Shown: positions 51,991 to 62,833 of the stretch, piece after piece
How positions within the stretch are numbered: position 1 is the stretch's first letter
How the letters are laid out: the number at the start of each line of letters is the position of its first letter
From: Terramyces sp. JEL0728
Lineage: Eukaryota > Chytridiomycota > Chytridiomycetes > Rhizophydiales > Terramycetaceae
DNA: 64,000 nt
Reading direction: 5' to 3'
NCBI GenBank assembly: GCA_027603945.1
Contig: JADIIU010000010.1
Span: 124,001 to 188,000 of the forward strand
Position numbers and translations under genes: made by a program
The notes under the pieces: model-generated
Databases searched by the model: none
What the model was told of the DNA's origin: nothing
Seen by the model: the letters and a program-made list of their open reading frames with translations, nothing else

Positions 51991-53466
51991 ATGCTAAAGC
52001 TGGACAGGACCAAATTCAACCATCAATTTAATGGATACAAATTGAACAAGAATCCATACACAAAATATCCACCAGTTGACATTATACAGGTCGACTATTC
52101 TCCTCTATGTCCATACCCAGTACTGGAGTATGTTGCAAGAGCGAATAATATTTTTTGTAATTCGCAGCTGTATTTCTTCAATACGGCAATGCAGCTCATT
52201 AAAACGTCTACAGATATGGACAACCCCGATCTTACTGTGGTCTATGACTTTAAACCAGCTATATCGGACCAATTCCCACCATCTCTTGCATTTACGAAGG
52301 ATTTAATTATCGCATATCCAGGAAACGAACCTGTGTTGTATATCTTTAGTAATGAGATGTTGTTGACGACTGTCCCTGTTTCAATTGAAGGAAATGCGAC
52401 TCTGATCAACTCACACTTGAAAGAAGATGATATCTATGTACTATTTGGTTCAATAACAAAAGACAAGAAGTTTCCAATTGCTTTAAGCCTCGCCAAAATA
52501 TCGTTGGATTATGATTTCGAAATTCAGTGTTCCATGTTTGGACACAGGATTCCCTACTATACAAAGATTTGTGATGAGCACTTTACAATTCTCTCTGAAT
52601 CCCCAATGAAAAGGAATAAAGCGGACGAGCTGATGGATGTAGAGACAATTGAACAACCGCGAGTCGATCCAAACAATATTGATTATATTTGGCAGCAAGA
52701 TGAAGAACAAGTGACGATCCATATTATTCTTCCAACACAAACCAACAGGTCCGCAATTAACTGTATGTTTACACCAAACTCTGTTAAAGTCAACAGCTTT
52801 TTCAACGGCAAGCTTCACTCCCCAATTGTGCCTTCAGAATGTATATGGACTTTGGAATCTAATCAGTATTTGACTCTATATTTGCAAAAAGGGAATCAGT
52901 ATCGCTGGCAGCACATCTTTGAGAACGATGATGGGGTTCTGGAAACAATTGATAGCTCATTGCTAGCAGAATTTAAGGAACGTTTAGAAAAGTATAGCGG
53001 AGATGAAGGAAGACGGGAAATGATTGCCTTTACCGAGCAAACCGAAGATATTGACTTTGAAAACGAGTCTGTTAGTTTGAATGTATTTTCCCTTCAAGGT
53101 GAAATTTTAAAGTCGAATAATACCAGCGGGATGAAATTCATATGTAACTATGCTGATGGGTTTGTCTTAAAGAGTGATGTAGATGGTGTGTTGTTCAAAA
53201 TGGATGGATTGAATACGGTTCATGTTGGCTGTTTCAATGCTATTGCATATGTATACGCCAGCAAGCAAAACAGCAGGATTGCTATTAGTCGAAAAGGTGA
53301 ATACTGTGTGATCATGAGCAACCATATCTATGGTTATATCGATTCTACTGGCAACAATGGCGACTCCTTCCTGCTTGACGGAGGGCATGTGTTAGGATAC
53401 CACTTGAACAGCAACTACGGACTGATTTTCTTTAAAGACTCTGTCACCAAAATTGATTTTTCGTGA
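51991..53466 (+). CDS. NUDCD1-like protein with CS domain
   Basis: A 491-residue single-exon protein. The middle (about residues 220-310) holds a CS/p23-type beta-sandwich: IDYIWQQDEEQVTIHIILPT, NSVKVNSFFNGKLH, CIWTLESNQYLTLYLQKG and QYRWQHIFEND. The N- and C-terminal parts are beta-rich repeats like the propeller of animal NUDCD1 (CML66). NudC-type CS domains work with Hsp90 to stabilise WD-repeat clients such as dynein partners. The identification rests on the CS domain in the middle with propeller flanks. It has no tiny introns in 1.5 kb. Confidence 0.8.
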   Translation: MLKLDRTKFNHQFNGYKLNKNPYTKYPPVDIIQVDYSPLCPYPVLEYVARANNIFCNSQLYFFNTAMQLIKTSTDMDNPDLTVVYDFKPAISDQFPPSLAFTKDLIIAYPGNEPVLYIFSNEMLLTTVPVSIEGNATLINSHLKEDDIYVLFGSITKDKKFPIALSLAKISLDYDFEIQCSMFGHRIPYYTKICDEHFTILSESPMKRNKADELMDVETIEQPRVDPNNIDYIWQQDEEQVTIHIILPTQTNRSAINCMFTPNSVKVNSFFNGKLHSPIVPSECIWTLESNQYLTLYLQKGNQYRWQHIFENDDGVLETIDSSLLAEFKERLEKYSGDEGRREMIAFTEQTEDIDFENESVSLNVFSLQGEILKSNNTSGMKFICNYADGFVLKSDVDGVLFKMDGLNTVHVGCFNAIAYVYASKQNSRIAISRKGEYCVIMSNHIYGYIDSTGNNGDSFLLDGGHVLGYHLNSNYGLIFFKDSVTKIDFS

Positions 53467-53636
53467 ATATAGAATTTCAGTTTATGTTTCTAAAGATATT
53501 GACGGATCCCATTAAGCGGAATCCTAATGACAGCCAGCTGATCAACTATCAAGGCAGGATTTACCAAGTAATCAAAATGTGATAAGATGATGTTTTGTGC
53601 TTTTCGCACTTGAATTGTTTCCCCGATAATCAGCAA

Positions 53637-54540
53637 ATGACTATACAAGAAGAATGGGTAGCGACCCCTGATTGCAAGCTCTACACCAGAACTTGGCTCC
53701 CAGACAAACCAAGAGCAACAGTTATTTTTGTCCATGGTCTCGGAGAGCACAGTATTAGATACGATGAAATGTTTGGGCGATTTGCAGAGAATGGAATTAA
53801 AGTCACCGCATTTGATCAGAGAGGGTAGATAGTTACTAATATGAGATTTGGAAATACAGTTCGATTGAATGGGCTGCACGGGCATGGAGATGGGATCGCA
53901 ACAACTTTCAAGGATATTAAACTTATTTCATCCAAAACACGTATTGGAGGTTTACCGCACTTTATCATGGGGTATCTTTTTTTAATTGCAGTCATTCTAT
54001 GGGAGGCGGTCTCACTCTTGGATATGCCCTTCAAAACCAAAAGGAATTTCAAGGTGTAATTGCGTCAGCACCATTAATAGACAGTGGAGAGAAAACCAAA
54101 CCAAAAGTAGCAGATAGAATCTTGCTTTCGTTTATTCCGTATATTCTCCCTTCATTTGTTATTCCAAATAATCTCGACTTGTCCACGTTGACAAGAGATG
54201 CTAACGAGGTAGCGATTTACAAGAAAGATCCATTGGTTCATTCGTATATTTCAACCGGGCTTTGTAAGAATTACTTGACGCAGGCAATGATATCCTTACA
54301 AACGGAGCAAAATTGATCCAGAATGCCAAGCAATTCAATCTTCCACTGTTGGTTGCTCACGGAACTCATGACGGAATGACTTGTCCAAAAGCTTCTAAAA
54401 GGTTTGTGTCTCTGGCATCTTCCAACGACAAGACTTACAAAGAGTACGAAGGGTTCTACCACGAACTTCACAACGAGCCAAGAAAGGACCGCGAGATCGT
54501 CTACGATACTTATATCAATTGGATAAGCAAAAGGATTTAG
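53637..54540 (+). CDS. Monoglyceride lipase
   Basis: An alpha/beta serine hydrolase that frees fatty acid from monoacylglycerol, 280 residues from exons 53637-53824, 53846-53971, 53992-54263 and 54284-54540 (introns 21, 20, 20 nt). IFVHGLGEHSIRYDEMFGRF, FDQRGFGNTVRLNGLHG, the nucleophile Ser107 in MGHSMGGGLTLGY, Asp in HGTHDGMTCP and His in GFYHELHNEPRKDRE form the catalytic set typical of MGLL/Yju3. Lipid droplets or ER are the usual location. The HSMGG motif is split by the second intron. Confidence 0.94.
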
Positions 54541-54594
54541 TAATATACTTTTTCATTTTTTCAGCCAACAATTTTTGACCAAGTTTAAATCACA

Positions 54595-56880
54595 ATGATG
54601 GTGGATGCAAAGTTATCTATAGATACAATGCTCCATGAAGAGGAAAAGAAAATAGTGAATAGAAGTGAAGTGTCGATAACAGAGACTACAAAAATGCTTA
54701 CGGTTCCAATATTTGACGCACTGCTAAAATTATGCGATGGAATTCATGGTTTTCCAGATTCACCGGTGTGGGAGCGGATATTTTACTGTGAATTACCTCT
54801 ATTCAACGAGTACGATTAATCTAACACAGACAGCTTGCGATGGTGTATGATCACGCTTCAACGATAATCGCAACAGAAATGCTGCAAACAAATCCCCGCA
54901 GCAAGAACTTTAACAAGCTACTATTATATTTATTGACGCATTTAAAAAAGGTGCGGAATAAAGCGTACGATTGTGATTGGCCATATGAATCCAGGAATGC
55001 GTTACACGCAATCAGGATATTTTTAAAGACTTTTGTTCGGATATGTAACAAAGAAGAACTGACGGACCTAATGGAATGTAATGTTTGATTAACAAGTGGA
55101 TAAGTGTGTTGAGCCGCAATCTCCAAGCCAAAATATAGGAAAACGCCGATCAAGTGTCAATGGAAAAGTATTGGAGATTGATTCTAATATACTGCTGGAT
55201 AAACGTTCTAGGGGTATGGCATTGATGGAGGAGTTGCTGCAGACGCTTATTTTTGCCGACACAAAGTGAGTTTAGCTAATATTAGTTCTCCAATCAATTA
55301 TTCGTTTTACCTGGAAACAATCGATTTAGTGTTGATACTATTTTCAAGTCAGCTATATTCCCCTATATCTTCCAAGACGTCAGATCATTTATTTTTGGAT
55401 TTGGCCGTGAATCAATTTGGATACTTTGCCAATGGATTAGTGGCCCGACTAGTGAGGAATATAATTGAAAACCAGGCGCCGCCTACGGAAGGAAGGCATG
55501 GTATTTGGGTTTAATTTCAGGACTTTTCCTAAGTGCTTACTCTTACATATTCCCCAAACAGCTCCATAATCCACATTTTACCAATGCGCTAAAGAACAAG
55601 AGCCTGTCCCTACTACTGCTCTTGGAAACACAATTGAACTTTGGAAAGGACAATCCGTACACAACTGCGATAGGAGAAATGAAAAATACCAATGGGCCAG
55701 CTTCGCCGATTGCTGAGGCTCCAACAGATAGCCTTTTGCCTTTCAAGCAGATTTTCGAATTTATAGTGACGTAAATTGCAGTTCATGTTAGGGATATGAA
55801 GCGGGAAGAAACAAGCATATTATTGTACCAATTGCTGCTGTTGAATACAGAATTTAAAATCTATTTTCTGTCTAGAACTGATCCTGAAGCAATGTTGATT
55901 GCAATCTTGCAAAACGTGTTTGATTCGGTGCAGGATATTCTGAAGCACCGTTTCTTGTACATCCAACTTGGAGTCTTGTTGGTTTTATCCCAGGATGGCG
56001 TTTACAACAAATTCATCCAGAAAATGGTAGTTTCGCAGGTGCCGTGGTACACTGAACGAACCCTAAAGCATATTTCTCTTGGCGGAATCCTTATACTTGT
56101 TCTTGTCCGGACAATCCACATCAACCTTTCGAAACATCATGATATCCACATACATACCATCTGCCTTAGCATATTATCAAACATTTCGACTTCCGTTATA
56201 GATATAGATACAATCGTCGCTCAGAGACTAATAAGGTATTTTTATAATGATATAGTGTGTTTGAGCAAATCAGCAAGAAATATTTCAAGATATTCCAATA
56301 TGACGAGCAACTAGCGATGGAAGACGAGAAAAGAACAAAGTTTTTAGAGAAGGATGACAGCTTGATTGACTTTAAATCTCTCAGTGCTAACTCTGTCGTG
56401 CGAGCCATTTATAGCGACTTGGTAGCACTATTCCTGGAATTCTTCAACTCTGTAATCTCACATAATTTGGGGCACAATCCCCATTTGGTCTATACATTAC
56501 TCCAACGGCAGGAGATATTTCTGCAATTGGAAAAATACGACAGGTTTTCCGTTCTAGTAGGAAATATAGACAATGTAATTAAAGATTAATGCAGACAATC
56601 AACCACTTTAACGAGAAAATCGAGCAAACAGAGCTAGAAACTAGAACTGTTGATACCATAATGGCAGTCATTGAAAAAGCTAGCCAAACCTGGTCGGGAG
56701 CAAAACTTGAAGTATCCGTACCTAATGTAGATGTTGGAACCAATCAAATTCATTTCTGAGATAGATCCAGAAGCCTACAAATTCAATGTGCCTTTTGTGT
56801 GGAGTCTGATTGCAGAACACGACTTGTTTTACTGGGACTTGGAAACAGCCGATGTCCTGGATCAAGTACTCTTGATCTAA
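54595..56880 (+). CDS. Dymeclin
   Basis: A peripheral Golgi protein of about 708 residues, N-myristoylated in animals and needed for Golgi organisation. Nine exons (54595-54809, 54830-55077, 55097-55265, 55286-55500, 55521-55770, 55792-56235, 56256-56574, 56595-56711, 56731-56880), introns 19-21 nt. Dymeclin blocks: SILLYQLLLLNTEFKIYFLS, LGVLLVLSQDGVYNKFIQKM, VPWYTERTLKHISLGGILIL, VLVRTIHINLSKHHDIHIHT and C-terminal FNVPFVWSLIAEHDLFYWDL. The N-terminus starts MMVDAKL, without the Gly2 needed for myristoylation in animals. Dymeclin is missing from yeasts, so its presence fits an early-branching fungus. Confidence 0.88.
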
Positions 56881-56980
56881 TCTAGGAAGTATTGAATGTG
56901 GTAGAAACCCCAATTGCCAACAAGCCATTAGTATAATAAACCCTGTTTGTCTGCTCCCACGTTTTTTGCTTTTTGGAAAC

Positions 56981-57704
56981 ATGAACAAACTGGCAGTGTT
57001 TGATTTTGACTTTACAGTAATTGAAGAAGACAGTGATAGATACATTGTACAGTCATTGTCGCAGCCGCTATACGAATCTATGAGAGATCAGCTCAAGAAA
57101 ATGCAGTTCACGGAGCTCTGCGACAAGATGGTTGGAGAGCTTTACCAACTTGGATTCAAACCTGAAGATCTAAAGAAAACCCTCCGTACAGTTCCATTCG
57201 TAATTTTATATAACCTAGAACCCTGCAATGTACGAAATCATAAAGTTTCTGAACGAAAATAATACAGAAATAATTATCGTTTCAGATGCAAATACAGTTT
57301 ACATTGACGAAATTTGCGATCAGTACAATATCAAGCAATTCGTTAGTCATGTTATTACAAATCCAGCCAATTTTGACACTGATGGCAGGCTTCATATCAG
57401 AAAGAGAGTTGAAAAGCACGACTGTCTCAATGGTTGCGCCGTAAATATTTGTAAGGGGATGGAATTATTGGATTACATAAAGTTAAAAGGAAACAAATAT
57501 GATCGCTTGATCTACTTTGGTGATGGCACAAATGATTTCTGTCCATCAACAAAGATGGGGCCAAACGACTATGTGTTCCCCCGCAAGGACTTTGGCTTTT
57601 CGATAAAGATCAAGGATGAACAGTTTAGAAATCAAATAACCGCCAAGGTTACCGAGTGGGAATCTGCGGACGAATTATTGGTTTTGGTGAAGCAGCTACT
57701 CTAG
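56981..57704 (+). CDS. HAD phosphatase, PHOSPHO1/2 family
   Basis: 234 residues from exons 56981-57199 and 57219-57704 (19-nt intron). AVFDFDFTVIEEDSDRYIVQ carries the nucleophile DxDx[TV] motif; IIIVSDANTVYIDEI is motif II; YFGDGTNDFCPSTKM with the acidic pair is motif IV. CxNGC-like HDCLNGCAVNICKGMELLDY is typical of PHOSPHO1/2, which dephosphorylate phosphoethanolamine, phosphocholine or pyridoxal phosphate. The actual substrate cannot be chosen from sequence. Confidence 0.88.
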
Positions 57705-58006
57705 AAATAAATTGGATTTAGACTTGGAATAGATTACAATAGAAATCCCCTTTCTATGAATGAGTTTCCCTAACTAAAGAATACTTCTATAGTCGCTCTT
57801 TCAATACGATGTGTGCATCCTTCATCAACACAGGCGTTAAATACCTCGCTTGGATTGTGCACCATATTGGATGGCGGGTATACTAGAGGTTATGATCATT
57901 CTTAGAGAGGCGGAAAGCATGCCGAATTGGCGTAAAGTGAGTCACTGAACCACATTTGGATTACAGAAAATGGCCATATACCTTATTTAAGCCAACTTGA
58001 TTTTAT
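57705..58006. other. Intergenic, nothing recognised
   Basis: About 300 bp between two convergent stop codons, unusually roomy for convergent genes in this genome (others are 2-60 bp). I see no open frame, repeat or tRNA. A hidden RNA gene is possible but I cannot support one. Confidence 0.35.
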
Positions 58007-58612
58007 TTAATTGCTGTAGTAAACCTTGATGGACGCATTTCTGATTGAATGAACCCAAGGCGAGGGTGTTGCAGATATACAGAAAACCAGGACTTGACCC
58101 TTCGCCATTTCCATCTGCAAATCTACATCTTGCTCGACATATTCTTTCCCTGCGTGAACATTCGTGTAGACCAAGTGCCTTTCCCCCTTGTGTTCCACCT
58201 TATTAACCACATTATCTGGATAATCTACATATACAACTGCAATCGACCTGCTTTTCAATCTGGTGCCGTGATAGCCAGTTTCGTTACTCCACCCTTGATC
58301 TTTACTTGTCGCCTTGATCTTTATTCGATGGATTTTACTGAACTTGAACGGAATGGTGACCAAATACTGTGCTTCACTATTAAAAACACATCCATATTTC
58401 TCTTTTGTAAACTCGATTGTATTATACACACCAGCATAATTTAGAATCAAACAGGCTATTTCCATCGGGATTAGAGCAGATAACACTTTGCTCTTTTCCT
58501 TCCTTTCGTTGCATGCTGTTATCTTTGTTTCCCTGTCAAGCAAGTTTCTTTTTCCAAGACAGTCAATATCAGAAGCTATGCTATCAAACAGCAAGGATGG
58601 CGGTAATATCAT
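58007..58612 (-). CDS. Unknown paralogue A with SKDQGWS domain
   Basis: A 201-residue single-exon protein related along its C-terminal 160 residues to the next gene. Shared blocks: IPMEIACLILNYAGVY (an F-box-like or helical hook), TIPFKFSKIHRIKIKATSKD-QGWSN, YHGTRLKSRS, GERHLVYTNVHAGKEY, MEMAKGQVLVFCISATPSPW. The core K-QGWS--HGT is seen in many fungal proteins with a jelly-roll-like beta fold of unknown role. Copy A has the shorter N-terminus. Confidence 0.7.
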   Translation of the reverse strand: MILPPSLLFDSIASDIDCLGKRNLLDRETKITACNERKEKSKVLSALIPMEIACLILNYAGVYNTIEFTKEKYGCVFNSEAQYLVTIPFKFSKIHRIKIKATSKDQGWSNETGYHGTRLKSRSIAVVYVDYPDNVVNKVEHKGERHLVYTNVHAGKEYVEQDVDLQMEMAKGQVLVFCISATPSPWVHSIRNASIKVYYSN

Positions 58613-58708
58613 AAGTTTTCAGAAATACTTTGGTTTCCTTTGATCCTGCAGTTCTGCTCGGGAACCTGTCATTCTAACCTGTATTATTGCAATAAAATAG
58701 GACCTTTA

Positions 58709-59458
58709 TTAATCAGTATATGAAAACTCGATTGAAGCATGTTGGATGTGGTGGACCCAAGCAGGATACATAGCTCGTACGCAAAACACCAAAACCTGTC
58801 CTTTTGCTACCTCAATATCCAATTCAATATCATGATCTTCAAAGTTTCGACCTGCATGGATATTCGTATACAGCCGACTTCTTTCTCCGGTGAATTCCAC
58901 ATTATTGGCTACATTTTCATTCGAATCGGTGTACACTTCTCCCCATGTGCAACTTGCATTTCTGGTTCCATGATGTTGAGGATCGGAAGAACTCCATCCT
59001 TGATCTTTACTCATTCCTCTAAACCTAATTTTGTGGATCTTGATAAACTTGAATGGCTTTGTAACGAGATACTTTTCATCGCAATTCGTTCCTCTATACG
59101 TAACGTTTTTTTCGAATTTAACAGTCTTGAACACTCCTGCAAAGTTTAATATCATATCAGCGATTTCAGGCGGGACGATATTGACAAGGACAATTCGTTT
59201 AGCAAGACGGCTGTTTGATGAAAAGGTTATTACTGGGGGAGTATTATCGTGTGGAGTAGGTTGTTGTCTTCGAGGATTCCCTCGAATTGAGACTGGGAAT
59301 CTCCCAGGGATAGCTGGATGTGCTTGGATTTGCGGATTCTCCTCGGTACTCGGATTGGCTGTGTTTGCATTTGACTGATTTGCTTGTTGGTTAGAATTTG
59401 ACTGGTCTTCATTTCTGTTGACTATGCCGTTGAAAAAGCTCGACAGAAAGTTATTCAT
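58709..59458 (-). CDS. Unknown paralogue B with SKDQGWS domain
   Basis: A 249-residue single-exon protein. The first 85 residues are Asn/Gln/Pro-rich and disordered (EDQSNSNQQANQSNANTANP). The domain follows: IVPPEIADMILNFAGVF, TKPFKFIKIHKIRFRGMSKD-QGWSS, HHGTRNASCTWGEVY, GERSRLYTNIHAGRNF, EVAKGQVLVFCVRAMYPAWV. The CTWGEV piece, lost in copy A, is the usual fungal consensus (SWTWFE), so B is closer to the ancestral form. A ligand-binding or ubiquitin-adaptor role is possible but unproven. Confidence 0.7.
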   Translation of the reverse strand: MNNFLSSFFNGIVNRNEDQSNSNQQANQSNANTANPSTEENPQIQAHPAIPGRFPVSIRGNPRRQQPTPHDNTPPVITFSSNSRLAKRIVLVNIVPPEIADMILNFAGVFKTVKFEKNVTYRGTNCDEKYLVTKPFKFIKIHKIRFRGMSKDQGWSSSDPQHHGTRNASCTWGEVYTDSNENVANNVEFTGERSRLYTNIHAGRNFEDHDIELDIEVAKGQVLVFCVRAMYPAWVHHIQHASIEFSYTD

Positions 59459-59484
59459 TTTCGGAATTTTAAAATGGAAAAAGT

Positions 59485-61173
59485 TTATTCGATATTCCCG
59501 TGATAAGCAACCCTTCCATCATCACAAATAAACGTATAAGTGCCAGGGTCGAGATTGCCGACACTAAAGTTGATTGGCTTCCTAGAGATGACATCGTTTT
59601 GCAAGGTTTCTTCCTTCTCATTATCGTTCAAGTTGACAATGTGCTGCCATCCTTCAGACAGTGGTCTGGTCAATACCTCCTTTAGAATATCAACGGATTC
59701 GCCTTCTTTGTGCTTGAAAGCATAGATATTCCATCTTTCAGAATCAATTTCTGGGTACAAAGTGAGCGTGAGGGCCAACGATTTAAATTCTGGAACAGTA
59801 ACTGTTGCGAATTGAGGCGGTGGAACATAAGTGATTTCAATGTGATCAATATGAGTTTTCCAAAGGTCATTGATGCGATCTTCACGAACTCTTGAAAATA
59901 CTGGTTTGTAACGAGGAGGCAATTCACCATTGTTGATCGTGACAGTTTGGCCATTAACCGGAATCTTGAAGCCAGAAAATGCACCTAAAGGATTCATTTC
60001 AGGGGCGTTGAAATCGTTTCTCAGAGTGACGGTGCCTTCACCAGAGAACACATCGTCAAGCGTGGCCCTGATTGTCCCAAATGTGAGTTTAAAGCGAATC
60101 AGGTGAACATTGCCTTGTTCATCCTTGCTTAATTCAATGTTGTCAATATGGCCAGAGAAGTTGTCGCCATCTTGATGCCAGTGAGAAAAGACGAATTCGC
60201 AAGGGTGTTCTCCGTTAATAGCGCTTTTCAATAAAGCATTAGTCAAAGGATCAAATTCTGTTTCTCGAGAAATAACTTCATTTTCAGGAGCAGGATTGGG
60301 ATTGGCACCTGTAATCTTGATCAAGCCCTTCTTTTTCTTTGTGCTCTTGAAGTGAACTTCCATCATATTTGTTTGCATTTCTTGTATTTCCAACAAGCGT
60401 TTCCATTGATAGGAAATCAAATAGTCCAATTTCGCATCAACATGTCTAGTTTGGTGTTCATTGCGAAGGTTGGATTTGCTTACAAAGTCATTCTGGAGAC
60501 GGTCGACAGCTGCCTGTCGATTTTGAGACATCATAATGATTGGAGCTTGAGTTGCCGCCAACATTGACAAGAACAGGTTTAGCAAGATGAACGGGTAAGG
60601 ATCCCAAGCATACGGACCAAGCAGGAGATTGGCAATAGCCCAAGCCAACAGGAGCACAAGCAAATAACCCAAGAACGGCCACGAACCACCAAATGAAGCT
60701 ACAAAATCGGCGGCTCTTTCGCCAAAACTTCCTTTGATTTCAAACTTTTCTTTCCAGTTCTTTTCATCAAGTTCGTACTGTTCCAAATTTCTCATGGCAT
60801 CTTCCTGCAGCTTTGAAATCTGGTGCTTGTCTTCTTCAAGCAGTGCATCAACCCTGTCTTGCATAGCCTTTGTTAAATGATGACTGCACACATATGCGTT
60901 TGGATGCACATTTGATTCGCCATAATCGTTTTGTAGCAATTTAACAATTTTCGGTTTCAATTGGGAAATGAGAGTCAGCCCAGTTTTTCTGTAGCAGCAA
61001 AAGCACTGTGCTACTCTAATATCAACTTCGTTATTGTCTACGAGAAGTGGTTGCATGTCAGCTTGGACTGTAGCTTGTGAATTCGCAAACGAACGCTGAG
61101 TCAGCAGGTTTCCAGTGTTTCTTGATTCATTAATCATAGAGACAACAAAAGTTTCGCTTTTTAAAGAGTCCAT
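59485..61173 (-). CDS. DUF1003 membrane protein with long C-terminal domain
   Basis: A 562-residue single-exon protein. Residues about 148-240 form a DUF1003 domain: GERAADFVASFGGSWPFLGY, WDPYPFILLNLFLSMLAATQ and APIIMMSQNRQAAVDRLQND, with two membrane helices. This family is overwhelmingly bacterial. The N-terminus has CFCCYRKTG and a distant CSHH, a possible zinc site also seen in bacterial members. The C-terminal 270 residues (EFVFSHWHQDGDNFSGHIDN, GAFSGFKIPVNGQTVTINNG) look beta-rich and are unfamiliar. No intron in 1.7 kb. Gene transfer from bacteria followed by domain gain is a reasonable inference. Confidence 0.78.
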   Translation of the reverse strand: MDSLKSETFVVSMINESRNTGNLLTQRSFANSQATVQADMQPLLVDNNEVDIRVAQCFCCYRKTGLTLISQLKPKIVKLLQNDYGESNVHPNAYVCSHHLTKAMQDRVDALLEEDKHQISKLQEDAMRNLEQYELDEKNWKEKFEIKGSFGERAADFVASFGGSWPFLGYLLVLLLAWAIANLLLGPYAWDPYPFILLNLFLSMLAATQAPIIMMSQNRQAAVDRLQNDFVSKSNLRNEHQTRHVDAKLDYLISYQWKRLLEIQEMQTNMMEVHFKSTKKKKGLIKITGANPNPAPENEVISRETEFDPLTNALLKSAINGEHPCEFVFSHWHQDGDNFSGHIDNIELSKDEQGNVHLIRFKLTFGTIRATLDDVFSGEGTVTLRNDFNAPEMNPLGAFSGFKIPVNGQTVTINNGELPPRYKPVFSRVREDRINDLWKTHIDHIEITYVPPPQFATVTVPEFKSLALTLTLYPEIDSERWNIYAFKHKEGESVDILKEVLTRPLSEGWQHIVNLNDNEKEETLQNDVISRKPINFSVGNLDPGTYTFICDDGRVAYHGNIE

Positions 61174-61218
61174 TTCTACCCATGAAGCAAACTTTTTTTT
61201 GGGGAATATAACCGATAT

Positions 61219-62157
61219 TTATTCAATATTCTTCAAGGAGTTAATTGCAGATGCGCAAGCCTCAATTGCCTTGCAAGTCTCAATAATTTCATCCGCTCTA
61301 TCAGTCTGTGAAAGAGTATTTCCCAGGACTTGAATTTTTTGGCGGAGTATGCCAGCCGTTTTTACCTTTTTGAAGATATGTTCTTCCACAGCGGGTGATT
61401 CAGAAACAGGCAGTGACTTTGCGTCGATCTTGTCTGCTGAAAGTTCAAATTCCAAGTCTCCCAGGTCTTCTGTAACCTGTTCACAAGAAACACAATAAGT
61501 CTCCATTTCCTTCTTCATTAGTGGTACATTGCAGGAGGGGCAGCAATTTTCCAACATTGTCCATCCTTGAAGGAGTAATTTCCCCATTAATCTGCTTGGA
61601 TCTGGCTTAGAATTTGTTTGAATTGCCATATTTAGCGATTCATGTTTAGGCAAAGATACACTCTGCTCGACTAGCTGAACCGTTTCTGACTTGATTTCAG
61701 CAATGGGCTTCTTAAACTTTGCACAAGAGACACAGAACAACTCTTTTTGTTTGTTTCTCATATATGGCACCTAGATAAATCAACGAAATACTCCTTCGCA
61801 AGCATCGCAGCATTCCTGCATCATAGTCCATCCCTGCAACAAGTGCTTTCCAAGCAATTCACTGACATTCTTTTTTGCTACTGGAGCCGGCTGGTTTAAT
61901 TCCAAATCCAATAGCTTCTTGTATTCCATTTCTTTTTTCTTTAATAGGTCATCATCAATATCATTATTTACCACCTCCTCCGACGCCAATTGACAAACTG
62001 TGCAAAATTCAACAGTTGAACTATCCTTGGTTCGCAATGTAGGTATTTGACAATTGCGGCATGGAGTATCAGTTAATACCCATCCTTTGAGCAAATAATC
62101 TCCAATTCGCTTGATTGCTAAATCCCGATCAGCCTCTGTTGTCATTTCAAAATTCAA
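61219..62157 (-). CDS. ZNRD2 (p27 autoantigen)-like protein with three zinc ribbons
   Basis: About 305 residues from exons 62157-61792 and 61770-61219 (21-nt intron). Three copies of the ZNRD2/SSSCA1 ribbon are present: GDYLLKGWVLTDTPCRNCQI, GKHLLQGWTMMQECCDACEG and GKLLLQGWTMLENCCPSCNV, each followed by a second C-x-x-C (FCTVC, FCVSC, YCVSC). Human ZNRD2 has one. The C-terminal helix IIETCKAIEACASAINSLKN matches the end of ZNRD2. The function is unclear; ZNRD2 associates with chromosomes and tankyrase. The start may be Met at 62145. Confidence 0.85.
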
Positions 62158-62173
62158 AAAACAGATTCGAAAA

Positions 62174-62804
62174 ATGTATACGTTGCTGCACGGCTTTTAT
62201 CAACAATACACACAAAAGGAACAGTTTTTTGTAATTATATTGGGACTGGACAACGCAGGGAAAACCACTCTCTTGGAGCGTATTAAATTTATATACAACA
62301 AACAGAAACCGCAGCAGCAAATCGCACCAACTGTAGGGTTGAATGTAGGCAAAGTAAACGTACATTCGTGTAGGATAAATTTTTGGGATTTGGGAGGCCA
62401 AAAGCAGCTACAGAGTATTTGGGAAAAGTACTATCACGAATGCCATGCAATCATGTTTGTAGTTGATTCTACCGACAGAGAGCGTATCGAAGAATGTAAA
62501 ACCACACTAGGTACTCGTAGCTAATGTAGAAAAAGTAATCAATAACAACATCGTTGAAGGGGTTCCTGTGTTGATGCTGGCAAACAAACAGGATGTAAAA
62601 GGAGCTTTGAAATTGCAAGAAATCCAAGAGATATTTAATCAAATTGCAGTTGCATTGGAGGCTAGGGATAGCAAAGTGCTGTGCGTATCTGCGCTCAACG
62701 GGTAAATATCTGCTAATTGCAGTGATGGTGTCAAGGAAGCAGTGGAATGGATGTACACCAGGCTACAACGAAACAAGCAAGAGAAGCCACCTGTTTATAT
62801 ATAA
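62174..62804 (+). CDS. ARFRP1/Arl3-type small GTPase
   Basis: A Golgi GTPase that recruits Arl1 and golgins, 196 residues from exons 62174-62510, 62530-62701 and 62723-62804 (introns 19 and 21 nt). It has the P-loop GLDNAGKTTL, the switch region IAPTVGLNVG, WDLGGQK, guanine-binding NKQD and CVSALNG. The N-terminus MYTLLHGFYQQYTQKEQFFV lacks Gly2, so it is acetylated rather than myristoylated, as known for this group; the Tyr at position 2 matches ARFRP1. Its start is about 16-28 bp from the divergent ZNRD2-like gene. Confidence 0.93.
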
Positions 62805-62833
62805 TAAATTCAATCTAATGGAAATTAAATTTA

